Shown: piece after piece, positions 20,910-32,405 of the stretch
Layout: each line of letters begins with the position of its first letter
Numbering within the stretch: position 1 is the stretch's first letter
Origin: Rhinopithecus roxellana
Lineage: Eukaryota > Chordata > Mammalia > Primates > Cercopithecidae
Assembly (NCBI RefSeq): GCF_007565055.1
Contig: NC_044553.1
Span: 122,224,978 to 122,288,977 of the forward strand
DNA: 64,000 nt
Direction of reading: 5' to 3'
Program-made: the position numbers and the translations under genes
Notes under the pieces: generated by a model
Told to the model about the DNA's origin: nothing
Databases searched by the model: none
The model's input: the letters and a program-made list of their open reading frames with translations, nothing else

Positions 20910-21917
20910 ATGAGGAGAAACCAGAGCAGAAAAGCCGAAAATTCCAAAACCCAGAGCTCCTCTTCTCCTCCAAAGGATTGTAGCTCCTCACCAGCAATGG
21001 AACAAAACTGGATGGAGAATGACTTTGACAAGTTGACAGAAGTAGGCTTCAGAAGGTCAGTAATAATAAACTTATCTGAGCTAAAGGAGTATATCTGAAA
21101 CCATCACAAGGAAGCTAAAAACCTTGAAAAAAGGTTAGATGAATGGCTAAACTAGAACAGTGTAGAGAAGACCTGAAATGACCTGATGGAGCTGAAAACT
21201 ACAGTATGAGATCTTCATGACACATGCACAAGCTTCAATAGCCGATTTGATCAAGTGGAAGAAAGGATATCAGTGTTTGAAGATCAAATTAATGAAATAA
21301 AGTGAGAAGGCAAGATGAGAGAAAAAAGAGTAAAATGAAATGAACAGAGCCTCCAAGAAACACGGGACTATGTGAAAAGGCCAAATCTATGTTTGATTGG
21401 TGTACTTGAAAGTGATAGGGAGAATGGAACCAAGTTGGAAAACACCCTTCAGGATTTTACCCAGGAGAACTTCCCCAATCTAGCAAGGCAGGTCAACATT
21501 CAAATTCAGGAAATACAGAGAACACCACAACGATACTCCTTGAGAAGAGCAACCCCAAGACACATAATGGTCAGATTCACCAAGGTTGAAATGAAGGGAA
21601 AAAATGTTAATGGCAGCCAGAGAGAAAAGTCAGATTACCCACAAAGGTAAGCCCATCAGATCTCTTGGCAGAAATCCTATAAGCCAGAAGAGGGTAGGGG
21701 CCAATATTCAACATTCTTAAAGAATTTTCAACCCAGAATTTCCTATCTAGCCAAACTAAGCTTCATAAGTGAAGGAGAAATAAAATCCTTTACAGACAAG
21801 CAAATGCTTAGAGATTTTGTCACCACCAGGCCTGCCTTACAAGAGCTCCTGAAGGAAGCACTAAACATGGAAAGGAACAACTGGTACCAACCACTGCAAA
21901 AACAGGCCAAATGGTAA
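20910..21917 (+). pseudogene. L1 ORF1 remnant (RNA-binding chaperone), broken
   Basis: Corresponds to L1 ORF1p, the trimeric RNA-binding protein of the L1 particle. The reading starts MRRNQSRKAENSKTQSSSSP and runs about 62 codons before a stop at about 21096. A second open piece (21372-21650) carries RPNLCLIGVLESDRENGTKL, the start of the RNA-recognition domain, and breaks off after the RYSLRRATPRH motif. The coiled-coil section between has several in-frame stops (for example about 21150 and 21302). It cannot give a full protein. Confidence 0.85.
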
Positions 21918-21980
21918 AGACCATCGATGCTATGAAGAAACTGCATCAATTAACATGCAAAATAACCAGCTAACATCATA

Positions 21981-24900
21981 ATGACAGGATCAAATTCACA
22001 CATAACAATATTAACCTTAAACGCAAATGGGCTAAATGCTCCCTCCAATTAAAAGACACAGACTGGAATATTGGATAACGAGTCAAGACCCATCAGTGTG
22101 CTATATTCAGGAGACCCATCTCACATGCAGAGACATACATAGGCTCAAAATAAAGGGATTGAGGAAGATCTACCAAGCAAATGGAAAGCAAAAGAAAAGC
22201 AGGGGTTGTAATCCTAGTCTCTGTTAAACAGACTTTAAACCAACAAAGATCAAAAGACACAAAGAAGGCCATTATATAATGGTAAAGGGATCAATTCAAC
22301 AAGAACTAACTATCCTAAATATATATGCACCCAATACAGGAGCACCCAGATTCATAAAGCAAGTCCTTAGAGACCTACAAAGAGACTTAGACTCCCACAC
22401 AATAGTAATGGGAGACTTTAACACCCCACTGTCAATATTAGATCAACCAGACAGAAGGTTAATAAGAATACACAGGATTTGAACTCAGCTCTGCACCAAG
22501 TGAACCTAATATGCATCTACAAAACTCTCCACCCCAAATCAACAGAATATACATTCTTCTCAGCACCACATTGCACTTATTCTAAAACTGACCACATAAT
22601 TGGAAGTAAAACGCTCCTCAGCACATGTAAAAGAACAGAAATCATAACAAACTGTCTGTTAGACCACAGTGCAATCAAATTAGAACTCGGGATTAAGAAA
22701 CTCACTCAAGACCGGGCTTGGTGGCTCAAGCCTGTAATCCCAGCACTTTGGGAGGTCGAGGCGGGCTGATCACAAGGTCAGGAGATTGAGACCAGCCTGG
22801 CTAACACGGTGAAACCCCATCTCTACTAAAAATACAAAAAATTAGCCGGGCGTGGTGGTGGGCGCCTGTAGTCCCAGCTACTCCGGAGGCTGAGGCAGGA
22901 GAATGACATGAATCCAGAATGAATCTAGGAGGCAGAGCTTGCAGTGAGCTGAGATCACACTACTGCACTCCAGCCTGGGTGATGGAGCGAGACTCCGTCT
23001 AAAAAAAAGAAACTCACTCAAAACTGCACAACTACATGGCAACTGAACAATGGGCTCCTGAATGAGTACTGGGTAAATAACGAAATGAAGGCAGAAATAA
23101 AGATGTTCTTTGATACCAATGAGAACAAAGTCACAACATACCAGAATCTCTGGGACACATTTAAAGCAGTGTGTAGAGGAAAATTTATAGCACTAAATGC
23201 CCACAAGAGAAAGCTAGAAAGATCTAAAATCGACACCCTAATATCACAATTAAAAGAACTAGAGAAGCAAGAGCAAACACATTCAAAAGCTAGCTGAAGG
23301 CAAGAAATAACTAATATCAGAGCAGAACTGAAGGAGATAGAGACACAAAAAACCCTTCAAAAAAATCTATGAATCTATGAGCTGATTTTTTTGAAAAGAT
23401 CAACAAAATTGACAGACCGCTAGCAAGACTAATAAAGAAGAGAGAAGAATCAAATAGACGCAATAAAAAATGATAAAGGGGATATCAACACTGATCCCAC
23501 AGAAATACAAAATACTGTCAGAGAATACTATAAACACTTCTATGCAAATAAACTAGAAAATCTAGAAGAAATGAATAAATTCCTGGACTCATACACCCTT
23601 CCAAGACTAAACCAGGAAGAAGTTAAATCTCTGAATAGACCAACAACAGGTTCTGAAATTGAGGCAATAATTAATAGCCTACCAACCCAAAAAAGTCCAG
23701 GACCAGACAAATTCACAGCCGAATTCTGCCAGAGGTACAAAGAGGAGCCGGTACCATTCTTTCTGAAAATATTCCAATCAATAGAAAAAGAGGAAATCCT
23801 CTCTAACTCATTTTATGAGGCCAACATCATCCTGATACCAAAGCCTGGCAGAGACGCAACAAAAAAAGAGAATTTTAGACCAATATCCCTGATGAACATC
23901 GATGTGGAAATCCTCAATAAAATACTGGCAAACTGAATCCAGCAGCACATCAAAAAGCTTATCCACCACAATCAAGTGGGCTTCATCCCTGGGATGCAAG
24001 GTTGGTTCAACATATGCAAATCAATAAATGTAATCCGTCACATAAACAGAACCAACGACAAAAACCACATGATTATCTCAACAGATGCAGAAAATGCCTT
24101 CGACAAAATTCAACAGCCCTTCGTGCTAAAACCTCTAAATAAACTAGGTATTGATGGAATGTATCTCAAAATAATAAGAGCTATTTATGACAAACCCAAA
24201 GCCAATATCACACTGAATGGGCAAAAACTGGAATCTTGTCCTTTGAAAACTGGCACAAGACAGGGATGCCCTCTCTCACCACTCCTATTCAACATAGTGT
24301 TGGAAGTTCTGGCCAGGGCAATCAGGCAAGAGAAAGAAACAAAGGGTATTCAAATAGGAAAAGAGGAAGTCAGATTGTCTCTGTTAGGAGATAACATGAT
24401 TATATATTTAGAAAACCCCATCGTCTCAGCCCAAAATCTCCTTAAGCTGATAAGCAACTTCAGCAAAGTCTCAGGATACAAAATCAATGTGCAAAAATCA
24501 CAAGCATTCCTACACACCAATAACAGACAACAGAGAGCCAAATCATGAGTGAACTCCCATCCACAATTGCTACAAAGATAAAAAAATACCTAGGAATCCA
24601 ACTTACAAGGGATGTGAAGGACCTCTTCAAGGAGAACTACAAACCAGTGTTCAATGAAATAAAAGAGGACACAAACAAATGGAAGAATATTCCATGCTCA
24701 TGGATAGGAAGAATCAGTATTGTGAAAATGGCCATACTGCTCAAGGTAATTTATAGATTCAGTGCCATCTCCATCAAGTTACCAATGACTTTCTTCACAG
24801 AACTGGAAAAAAACTACTTTAAACTTCATATGGAAACAAAAAAGAGCCCGCATTGCCAAGACAATCCTAAACAAAGCTGGAGGCATTACACTACCTGACT

Positions 24901-26098
24901 TCAAACTACACTACAAGGCTACAGTAACCAAAACAGCATGGTAGGGGTTCCACAACAGATATATAGACCCATGGAAGAGAACAGAGGCCTCAGAAATAAC
25001 ACCAGCCATGTACAACCATCTGATCTCTGACAAACCGGACAAAAACAAGAAATGGGAAAGGATTTCCTATTTAATAAAAGGTGCTGGGAAAACTGTCTAG
25101 CCATATGTAGAAAGCTGAAACTGGATACCTTCCTTACACCTTATATAAAAATCAACTCAAGATGGATTAAAGACTTAAACTTAAGACATAAAAACTCTAG
25201 AAGAAAACCTAGGCAATACTGTTCAGGACATAGACATGGGCAAAGACTTCATGACTAAAACACCAAAAGCAATGGCAACAAAAGCCAAAACTGACAAATG
25301 GGATTTAATTAAACTAAAGAGCTTCTGCACAGCAAAAGAAACTATCATCAGAGTGAACAGGCAACCTACAGAATGGGAGAAAATTTTTGCAATCTACCCA
25401 TCTGACAAAGGGCCAATATCCAGAATCTACAAAGAACTTAAACAAATTTACAAGAAAAAAAAAACCCCACATCAAAAAGTGGGCAAAGGATATGAAGAGA
25501 CACTTCTCAAAAGAAGACATTTATGCAGCCAACAGACACATGAAAAAATGCTCATCATCACTGGCCATCAGAGAAATGCAAATCAAAACCACAATGAGAT
25601 ACCATCTCTCTCACACCAGTTAGAATGGCAACCATTAAAAAGTCAGGGAACAACAGATGCTGGAGAGGATGTGGAGAAATAGGAACACTTTTACACTGTT
25701 GGTGGGACTATAAACTAGTTCAACCATTGTGGAAGACAGTATGGTGATTTTTCAAGGATCTAGAACTAGAAATACCATTTGACCCAGCGATCCCATCACT
25801 GGGTATATACCCAAAGGATTATAAATCATGCTACTATAAAGACACATGCACACGTATATTTATTGTGGCACTATTCACAATAGCAAAGACTTGGGACCAA
25901 CCCAAATGTCCATCAATGACAGACTGGATTAAGAAAATGTGGCACATAGACACCATGGAGTGCTATGCAGCCATAAAAAAGGATGAGTTCATGTCGTTTG
26001 TAGGGACATGGATGAAGCTGGAAACCATCATTCTCAGCAAACTATCACAAGAACAGAAAACCAAACACCACATGTTCTCATTCATAGGTGGGAAATGA
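21981..26098 (+). pseudogene. L1 ORF2 remnant (endonuclease/reverse transcriptase), broken
   Basis: ORF2p would nick target DNA and reverse-transcribe L1 RNA. The frame starts at ATG 21981 but is broken early. Recognisable pieces include MGDFNTPLSI (endonuclease catalytic loop, about 22420), SPGPDKFTAEFCQRYKEE (about 23690-23750), RQGCPLSPLLFNIVLEVL (reverse transcriptase, about 24260-24310) and a C-terminal piece at 25865-26098 ending FIGGK. The catalytic FADD motif has become LGDN (24384-24395), which replaces one of the two metal-binding aspartates. An AluY with its duplication interrupts it at 22710-23021. Dead several times over. Confidence 0.88.
22710..23006 (+). mobile_element. AluY inserted in L1 ORF2
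   Basis: Alu with the 'ggtggctcaagcctgtaatc' wording, flanked by a perfect 15-bp duplication AAGAAACTCACTCAA at 22695-22709 and 23007-23021. The ORF2 reading is interrupted exactly here. It contains a small local duplication (ATGAATCCAGAATGAATCTA near 22908). Confidence 0.95.
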
Positions 26099-26315
26099 AC
26101 AATGAGAACACATGGACACAGAGCGGGGAACATCACACACCGGGGCCTGTCGGGGGGTGGGGGGCTGGGGGCAGGATAGCATTAGGAGAAATATCTAATG
26201 TAAATGGCAAGTTAATGGGTGCAGCAAGCCAACATGGCACATGTATACCTATGTAACAAACCTGCACATTGCGCACATGTACCCTAGAACTTAAAGGATA
26301 ATAATAAAAAAAGAC

Positions 26316-26630
26316 GGCCGGGCGCGGTGGCTCAAGCCTGTAATCCCAGCACTTTGGGAGGCCGAGACGGGCGGATCACGAGGTCAGGAGATCGAGACCA
26401 ACCTGGCTAACACGGTGAAACCCCGTCTCTACTAAAAATAGAAAAACTAGCCGGGCAAGGTGGCGGGCGCCTGTAGTCCCAGCTACTCGGGAGGCTGAGG
26501 CAGGAGAATGGCGTAAACCCGGGAGGCGGAGCTTGCAGTGAGCTGAGATCCGGCCACTGCACTCCAGTCCCAGCGACACAGGAGACTCCGCCTCAAAAAA
26601 AAAATAAAAATAAAAATAAAAAAAATAAAA
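26316..26630 (+). mobile_element. young AluYR-type inserted in the L1 tail
   Basis: Begins GGCCGGGCGCGGTGGCTCAA and has 'gagacgggcggatcacgagg', 'ggcgtaaacccgggaggcgg' and 'gagatccggccactgcactc', wording I associate with Old World monkey AluYR. A perfect 13-bp duplication, AATAAAAAAAGAC, lies at 26303-26315 and 26631-26643, inside the A-rich end of the preceding L1. The tail has AATAAAA-like interruptions. Confidence 0.94.
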
Positions 26631-26878
26631 AATAAAAAAAGACATATATTTATGTTCATAATGATATTTTATGCTGGGTGGAACTTGCCTGTAAACCCAC
26701 CTTTTTGAATTTCTTTTTAAAAACATATTGATCAAAAGAATGAAAAGATGAGCTGCTGATTGGGAGAAAATATTTGCAAAAGACACATCTAATAATGAAC
26801 TGTAATCCAAAATATACAAAGAACTCTAAAAACTCAGCAATAAGGAAACAAACAATCCAATTAAAAAATGGGCCAAAG

Positions 26879-27193
26879 CCAGGCGTGGTGGCTCATGCCT
26901 GTTAATTCCAGCACTATGGGAGGCAGAGGCGGGTGGATCATGACGTCAGGAGTTTGAGACCAGCCTGACCAACACGTGAAACCCCATCTCTACCAAAAAT
27001 ACAAAAAAAAAAAAAAAAAAAAAAAAGCCAGGCTTGGGAGCGCATGCCTGTAAATCCAGCTACTACGGAGGCTAAGGCAGGAGAATCGCTTGAACACGGG
27101 AGGCTAAGGTTGCAGTAAGCTGTGATCGTGCCATTGCACTCCAGCCTGGGTGACAGAGAGACTCCATCTCAAAAAAAAAAAAAAAAAAAAAAA
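26879..27193 (+). mobile_element. Alu (AluS-type) with long middle and terminal A-runs
   Basis: Full Alu starting 'ccaggcgtggtggctcatgc'. Flanked by GGCCAAAG at 26871-26878 and 27194-27201. The middle linker has expanded to a run of about 23 A (about 27003-27026), unusual for an Alu, and the tail is another run of about 23 A. Confidence 0.9.
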
Positions 27194-27825
27194 GGCCAAA
27201 GACCTTAACAGACACCTGAGCAAAGACAATATACAGATGGCAAATAAGCACATGGAAATATGTTCCACATCATCATCAGTGAAATACTAATTTTTAAAAA
27301 AACTGAGATACCACTACACATCTATTAGAATGACCAAAATCCAGAACACTAACATCAGCAAATACTGGCAAGGATGCAGAACAACAGGAACTCTCACACA
27401 ATGCTGGTGGGCATGAAAAATGGTGCAGTCACTTTGGAAGACTGTTTGGCAGTTTCCTACAAAACAAAGTATACTCTTTCCATGTGATCCAACAACTGCC
27501 TTCCCTGGTGTTTACCTGAAGGAGAAGAAAACCTGTGTTCACACAGAAACCTACACACATATGTTGATAGCAGCTTTATTCATAATTGCTAACACTTGGA
27601 AGCAACCTTCAGTAGGTGAAATGGATAAACTAACTGTGCTGTATCCAGTGGATTATTACTCAGTGCTAAAAAGAAATGGGCTAGCAAGCCATGAAAAAAC
27701 ATGGAGGAACCGTCAACGCATATTACCAAATGAAATAAGCCAATCTGAAAAGGCTACAGACTGTAAGATTCCAATTATATTCTATTCTAGGAAAAGTAAA
27801 GCAATGGAGACAGCAAAACAGATCA

Positions 27826-28190
27826 GGCCTGGTGCAGAGGCTCACGCCTGTAATCCCAGCACTTTGGGAGGCCGAGGCAGGTGGATCACCTGAGGTCAGG
27901 AGTTCCAGACCAGCCTGGCCAACATGACGAAATCCTGTCTCTACTAAAAATACAAAAATTAGCTGGGCGTGGTGGCGCACACCTGTAATCCCAGATACTC
28001 AGGAGGCTGAGGTGGGAGAATTGCTTGAACCCGGGAGGCGGAGGTTGCAGTGAGCCCAGATCACCATCACTGCACTCTAGCCTGGGTGACAGAGCGATAC
28101 ACCATCTCAAACCAAACCAAACCAAACCAAACCAAACCAAACCAAACCAAATGAAACCAAACCAAACCAAACAAAACATAACAGGTCAGT
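27826..28190 (+). mobile_element. Alu with (AAACC)n tail expansion
   Basis: Two-monomer Alu starting 'ggcctggtgcagaggctcac', with 'gaggtcaggagttccagacc'. The usual A-tail is replaced by about 12 copies of AAACC at about 28109-28172, with one AAATG interruption. Imperfect flanking repeats ACAGATCA / ACAGGTCA at 27818-27825 and 28191-28198. Confidence 0.9.
28109..28172 (+). repeat. (AAACC)n pentanucleotide microsatellite
   Basis: About 12 tandem AAACC units, grown from the tail of the preceding Alu. On the opposite strand it reads as (GGTTT)n. Likely variable in length. Confidence 0.93.
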
Positions 28191-28540
28191 GGCTGCCATG
28201 GATTGCAGAAAGAGGGAGGGATGAATAGGTGGAGCACTGAGGATTTTTAGGAGAGTGAAACTATTCTGACTGATATTATAATGGTAGGTACAGGTCATTA
28301 TACATTTGTTCAAACTCACAGAACCCATACAACACCAAGAGAGAACCCTGATATAAACTATGGACTCTGGGTGGTAATGATGTGTCTGCATCAGTTCATC
28401 TATTACAATTGTATGGCCCTGGCTGTGGATGATTGGGGAGGCTATGCTTGGGTGGGGGTGGGGAGGGGACATGGGAACTGTACATTCCACACAGTTATGC
28501 TATGAACCTCAAATTGGTTTAAAAATAAAGTCTATTTTTT

Positions 28541-31000
28541 GCTAGTCTATTCCATTTTTGGTCTATTTTCTAGAAAATATTAAATCTAAGTTTCCAAATT
28601 TTTGGCATAAAGTTGTGTCATAATATTCTATTTTTAAGTCCTTTTCTGTAGTTAAAAACTCCTTTTATATCCAGCAAATGTCTCTTTGTGCCTTCTTTGT
28701 TTTGTTGGTAATTATTTCCTGAGGTATGTTGATTTTATTAGCTCTTTTTTAAAACCAATTTGTCCTTTGCTGATCTCTATTTTAGTTTTCTTATTTAATA
28801 CATTTTTAGGTTTATCTTTATTCCTCCTTCTTTTTTCATTGGATTTAATGTTATGTTTTATAACTTCTTAAGTTTGATAATTAACTCACACATTTTCCCA
28901 AAAAGGATATTAAAAGCCTTTAGGGTTTCCTAAAAAAGAAGTCTATGCTGCTATCAACATATGTGTGTAGGTTTCTGTGTGAACACAGGTTTTCAGCTCC
29001 TTTGGGTAAATAGCGAGGAGGACAATCGTTGGATCATATGGTAAAGATACTTAGACAAGTATCTTTTCTAACATAAGCACTTAAAGGCTATGTATGTCTG
29101 CCTACATTCCTATACATGTGTGAGTGCATGTGTGCACACACACACACACATGCAAACTCACACAACACATGCTAAAGGTTTTAATTCACATGTGGATATC
29201 TAGTTTTCCATATATTTATTTTCTCGTGGAATAAGGATGCATTTTTTTCTATATCTGTATCTATATCTACATATTGGATAAGGCTTGTTAACTATGTTGT
29301 TCAGAACACCTACATACTTACATTTTTTTCCCTTCTTACATTATCAATTACTAAAAGAGGTACGTTAAAATCTTCTACTGTAATTGTGGACTCATCCAGT
29401 AAACTTAAAATTCTACCAACTTTTCTTCAAAGCAATTTTATTAGATGTATACATGTAAGATCTGTTATACAGCCTTAGTTTTAAAAATCATTATCACCTG
29501 ACCTTATTTAACCTCAATTATACTTGTTTTCCTTACTGTGTTTGTGTGTGTGGTTGTGTTATAAACACAGCCACACACATTTTATTTTTGTTCCTGTTTT
29601 TCTTTTTCCTTGTTTTCATTCCTTACATACATATGGTTTAGTTTCATCTAAACAGTCTATTGTTCGATTTAAATGCAAAGAGATGTACTGGGGAGATCTG
29701 TGTTTTAACCAAATGGCTACTCCATTTACTTTTATCTTGTCTATTGTAATGTTTGTTTTCATTTCAACTATCTAATATTATTCTTTTGACTTCTTTCTCC
29801 TTGGATTGCATTTAGGTTTCTTCCATTTTCTTCATCCCTTCCCCATTTGACCCCTACTTGTTTGGAAGTTAAATATAGTATTCTTAATGTGTCTGGTCTG
29901 GTGGTTATTCTCTCATTTTAACCTTGTATATTTTACTTAAAGCTGACGTCTCCATGGTCTTCCAGAGTCATATAAGTTCACCTGAGGGTTTCACCTCCAA
30001 GCACTGTCCAAGTTACTATTTCATGCTACATTTTCCAATATTTTAATTCCATTATTATTATTATTATTATTTTTGAGATGGAGACTTGCTCTGCTGCCCA
30101 GGTTGGAGTACAGTGGTGCTATTTCGGCTCACTGCAACCTCTGCCTCCTGGGTTCAAGCGATCCTCCTGCCTCACTCTCCTAGGTAGCTAGGACTACAGG
30201 CACATGCCACCACGCCTGGCTAATCTTTGTATTTTTAGCAGAGATGGGGTTTCATCATGTTGGCCAGGCTTGTCTTGAACTCCTGACCTCAGGTGATCTG
30301 CTTGCCTTGGCCTCCCAAAGTGCTGGGATTACAGGCATGAGCCCCTGCGCCCTGCCCCACTTTGTTTTTAATACTCTCAAATTCATCATTATTATTTTAT
30401 ATAACCAAATCTGTTTACATGTACCTGAATCTTTGCCAATTGCTTCACTCACTGCTTCTCATGGCTAGTTCCTAAGTGTCTTCTGGTAGTTTTTTAAAAT
30501 AGTAGCACAGCCCCTGCATGGTAAACTCCTTTAGTATCTCTTTTCCCAAGAATGTCTTGATTTTGAACCCCAGGTAAAGAATGGTTTAGCTCAGGATAAA
30601 ACTCTAGGTTGACAATTATTTCCTTTCATACTTAAAAGACATTATTTTCGTTTATTTTTCTGGCTTCTATTGTTGCCTTTACAAGGTCTGCAGTCAGTCT
30701 AATTGCCATCTCGTTGTTAGCAAGCCATCTTTTCTCTCTCATCGCTTCTAGGATCTTTTTTTGGCTTTGGACATTCCTGCAGCTTTTCTTGCACAATATG
30801 TCTTGGGCTCATTTCCTATCACTTATCTTTCCTCAGACTTGTAACTCCTGAATCTGAGGATGTATGTTTTTCATCAATATTATTACATTCTCAGCTGTTC
30901 TTTTGGGACATGGCTTCTGTTGAAAAAAAATCATTGTATTTCAATGGAAAACGATGTGTCCCCTACAGCACATGGATCTCACTTAGCAAGTCTCGCCCTG
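28541..31000 (-). mobile_element. old L1 (L1M-type), antisense, interrupted by an Alu
   Basis: Antisense L1 text: 'ttttattagctcttttttaa' and 'ccaatttgtcctttgctgat' (ORF2), 'aacatatgtgtgtaggtttc', and right of the Alu 'aatgtcttgattttgaaccc' with 'aaaactctaggttgacaatt' and 'caaggtctgcagtcagtcta', which match the antisense of L1 ORF1 and 5' regions. No coding capacity. The right limit is uncertain. Confidence 0.6.
30048..30356 (-). mobile_element. Alu (AluS-type) with (TTA)n tail
   Basis: Antisense Alu whose tail is a short (ATT)n run at 30049-30070 followed by TTTTTGAGATGGAG. Both monomers are present, ending 'catgagcccctgcgccctgc'. It sits inside the antisense L1. Confidence 0.9.
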
Positions 31001-31462
31001 TTCCCTGGCTGAGCTGTTCTGTCACTGTGCATGGACTGCAGGCGGCTGATAGATGCGGACGTTCTTAGTCGCCCAGTAGTGATTTAATTGGTAGTGCCTT
31101 GACTTCCTGCCCCTTTAGATAAACAAGTTTTGTGTCCACTTAGAATTCATCTTGAAATTCCTTTACTCTATATAATTTTGTACTAGTTTGACTTTCCCAT
31201 TGAACTGAGGAGAACATCTGCTTGGTTTCCTCATGCGATATGAGTAAAATAGTTTCTTTAGCATGTGTTCATTTTTATATCTGTATGTGAGTCATAACTT
31301 TACCTGTTTTCTGAAAATAATCTCTTAACATTTCTCCCACATGCTATTTATTATTGCCTTCTACTATTCCAGCGAGTGTGTGTGGGAGCACCTATCCCCC
31401 GCATGGGAGGAAACGGCCCTCCTTGTCAGGCACAGCCTCTCCTGGTGGGTACAGGCTTCCAG

Positions 31463-31615
31463 ACCTGCTTTCTGTGTGACCTTGGCCACACTGTGCTCCG
31501 GCTGCCATATCTGAAAATAATCACAGCGCTTTCCTCAGAAGGTTGTTAGTCTATGTAAAGCATTTGAAATAGGGCCTGGCGCACAGAAACACTACAGAAG
31601 TGTTAGATATTATTG
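31463..31615 (+). repeat. MIR fragment
   Basis: Shows 'ctgtgtgaccttggccacac', 'atatctgaaaataatcacag', 'cctcagaaggttgttagtct', 'ggcctggcgcacagaaac' and 'gttagatattattgc' in the usual MIR order. Confidence 0.78.
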
Positions 31616-32102
31616 CAACGACTGTAAATCATTCTTTCCTATTTTCCATCTATTTAGCTTTCTATGATTCATGCAGGAAATTGCCTCTGCTCCTTCAACT
31701 GTCTCATCTGACATTCTGTGCCTCCACTGTCTTTAATTGATGGTTATATTATTTCTCATCTTTTAATTTTACTTGATTCTTTTCAAAGCTGCTTTTTAAA
31801 GGGTTTCTCGTTTGTTTTTCATTCTTACTTGCATTTAATTATTTTCAAATCATGTTAGTTTCTATTGTCTTAAGTGTTTAAGAGTCCAAACCTGCCTTTT
31901 GCTGTTTATGAATGCTTGCTCAAAGTGAGCTGTTTCTGTATGTGTTTTAATTTGAACTTCACTTTTAGTTGATTTTTAAAAATTGAGTTTTCATATTATT
32001 TCTTATAGTGTTTCATTTCTCATAGAGTTTTCATTTTGTAACGTTTTCTTAAAAAATTTAATGAAGGCTAAATGGCACAAGAGCTTAAAAACACAGATGC
32101 AG
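31616..32102. other. AT-rich intron 4 sequence, possibly old antisense L1
   Basis: T-rich text resembling degraded antisense LINE, but no landmark is clear enough to name it. Confidence 0.4.
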
Positions 32103-32405
32103 GCCAGGTATGGTGGCTCACGCCTGAATCCCAGGAGTTTGGGAGGCCGAGGTGGGCGGATCACCTGAGGTCAGGAGTTTGAGACCAGCCTGGTCAACAT
32201 GGTGAAACTCCATCTCTGCTAAAAATACAAAAATTAGCCAGGAATGGTGGTGGGCACCTGTAATCTCAGCTATTCAGGAGGCTAAGGCATGAGAATTGTT
32301 TGAACTTGGGAAGTGAGGGTTGCAGTGAGCCAAGATCACGCCACCTGCACTCCAGCCTGGGAGAGACAGAGCCAGACTCAGTCTCGGGGGAAAAAAAAAA
32401 AAAAA
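32103..32405 (+). mobile_element. Alu (AluS-type), full length
   Basis: Starts GGCCAGGTATGGTGGCTCAC, has both monomers and 'gtctcggggg' before an A-tail ending about 32405. The 193-codon plus frame that begins in its right monomer is an accident of the Alu sequence. Confidence 0.92.

Larger units (their letters stand above)
19887..26302 (+). mobile_element. full-length decayed L1 (L1PA-type), plus strand
   Basis: The 5' UTR begins near 19887 with 'gacagctgaataggaagagc' and 'tccggtctgcagctcccagt', the L1PA promoter text. ORF1 starts at 20910, ORF2 at 21981, and the element ends with 'cacatgtaccctagaactta' and an A-rich tail near 26302. Both ORFs are broken. ORF2 is split by an AluY at 22710-23006. 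The element is antisense to CHRNA7. The 5' flank AAGACTTATAGATA and the 3' flank beyond the tail Alu, AAGACATATATTTA, look like a diverged target-site duplication. Age is inferred as older than the two Alus it hosts. Confidence 0.93.
26730..28540 (+). mobile_element. old L1 (L1M-type) 3' half, plus strand, carrying two Alus
   Basis: Degenerate L1 ORF2 C-terminal and 3' UTR text: 'caataaggaaacaaacaatc' and 'attaaaaaatgggccaaag', then 'gagataccactacacatcta', 'gatagcagctttattcataa' and 'gtaaaccttaac'-like spacing, ending 'ttggtttaaaaataaagtc'. It is interrupted by Alus at 26879-27193 and 27826-28190. Short frames only. Confidence 0.8.
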
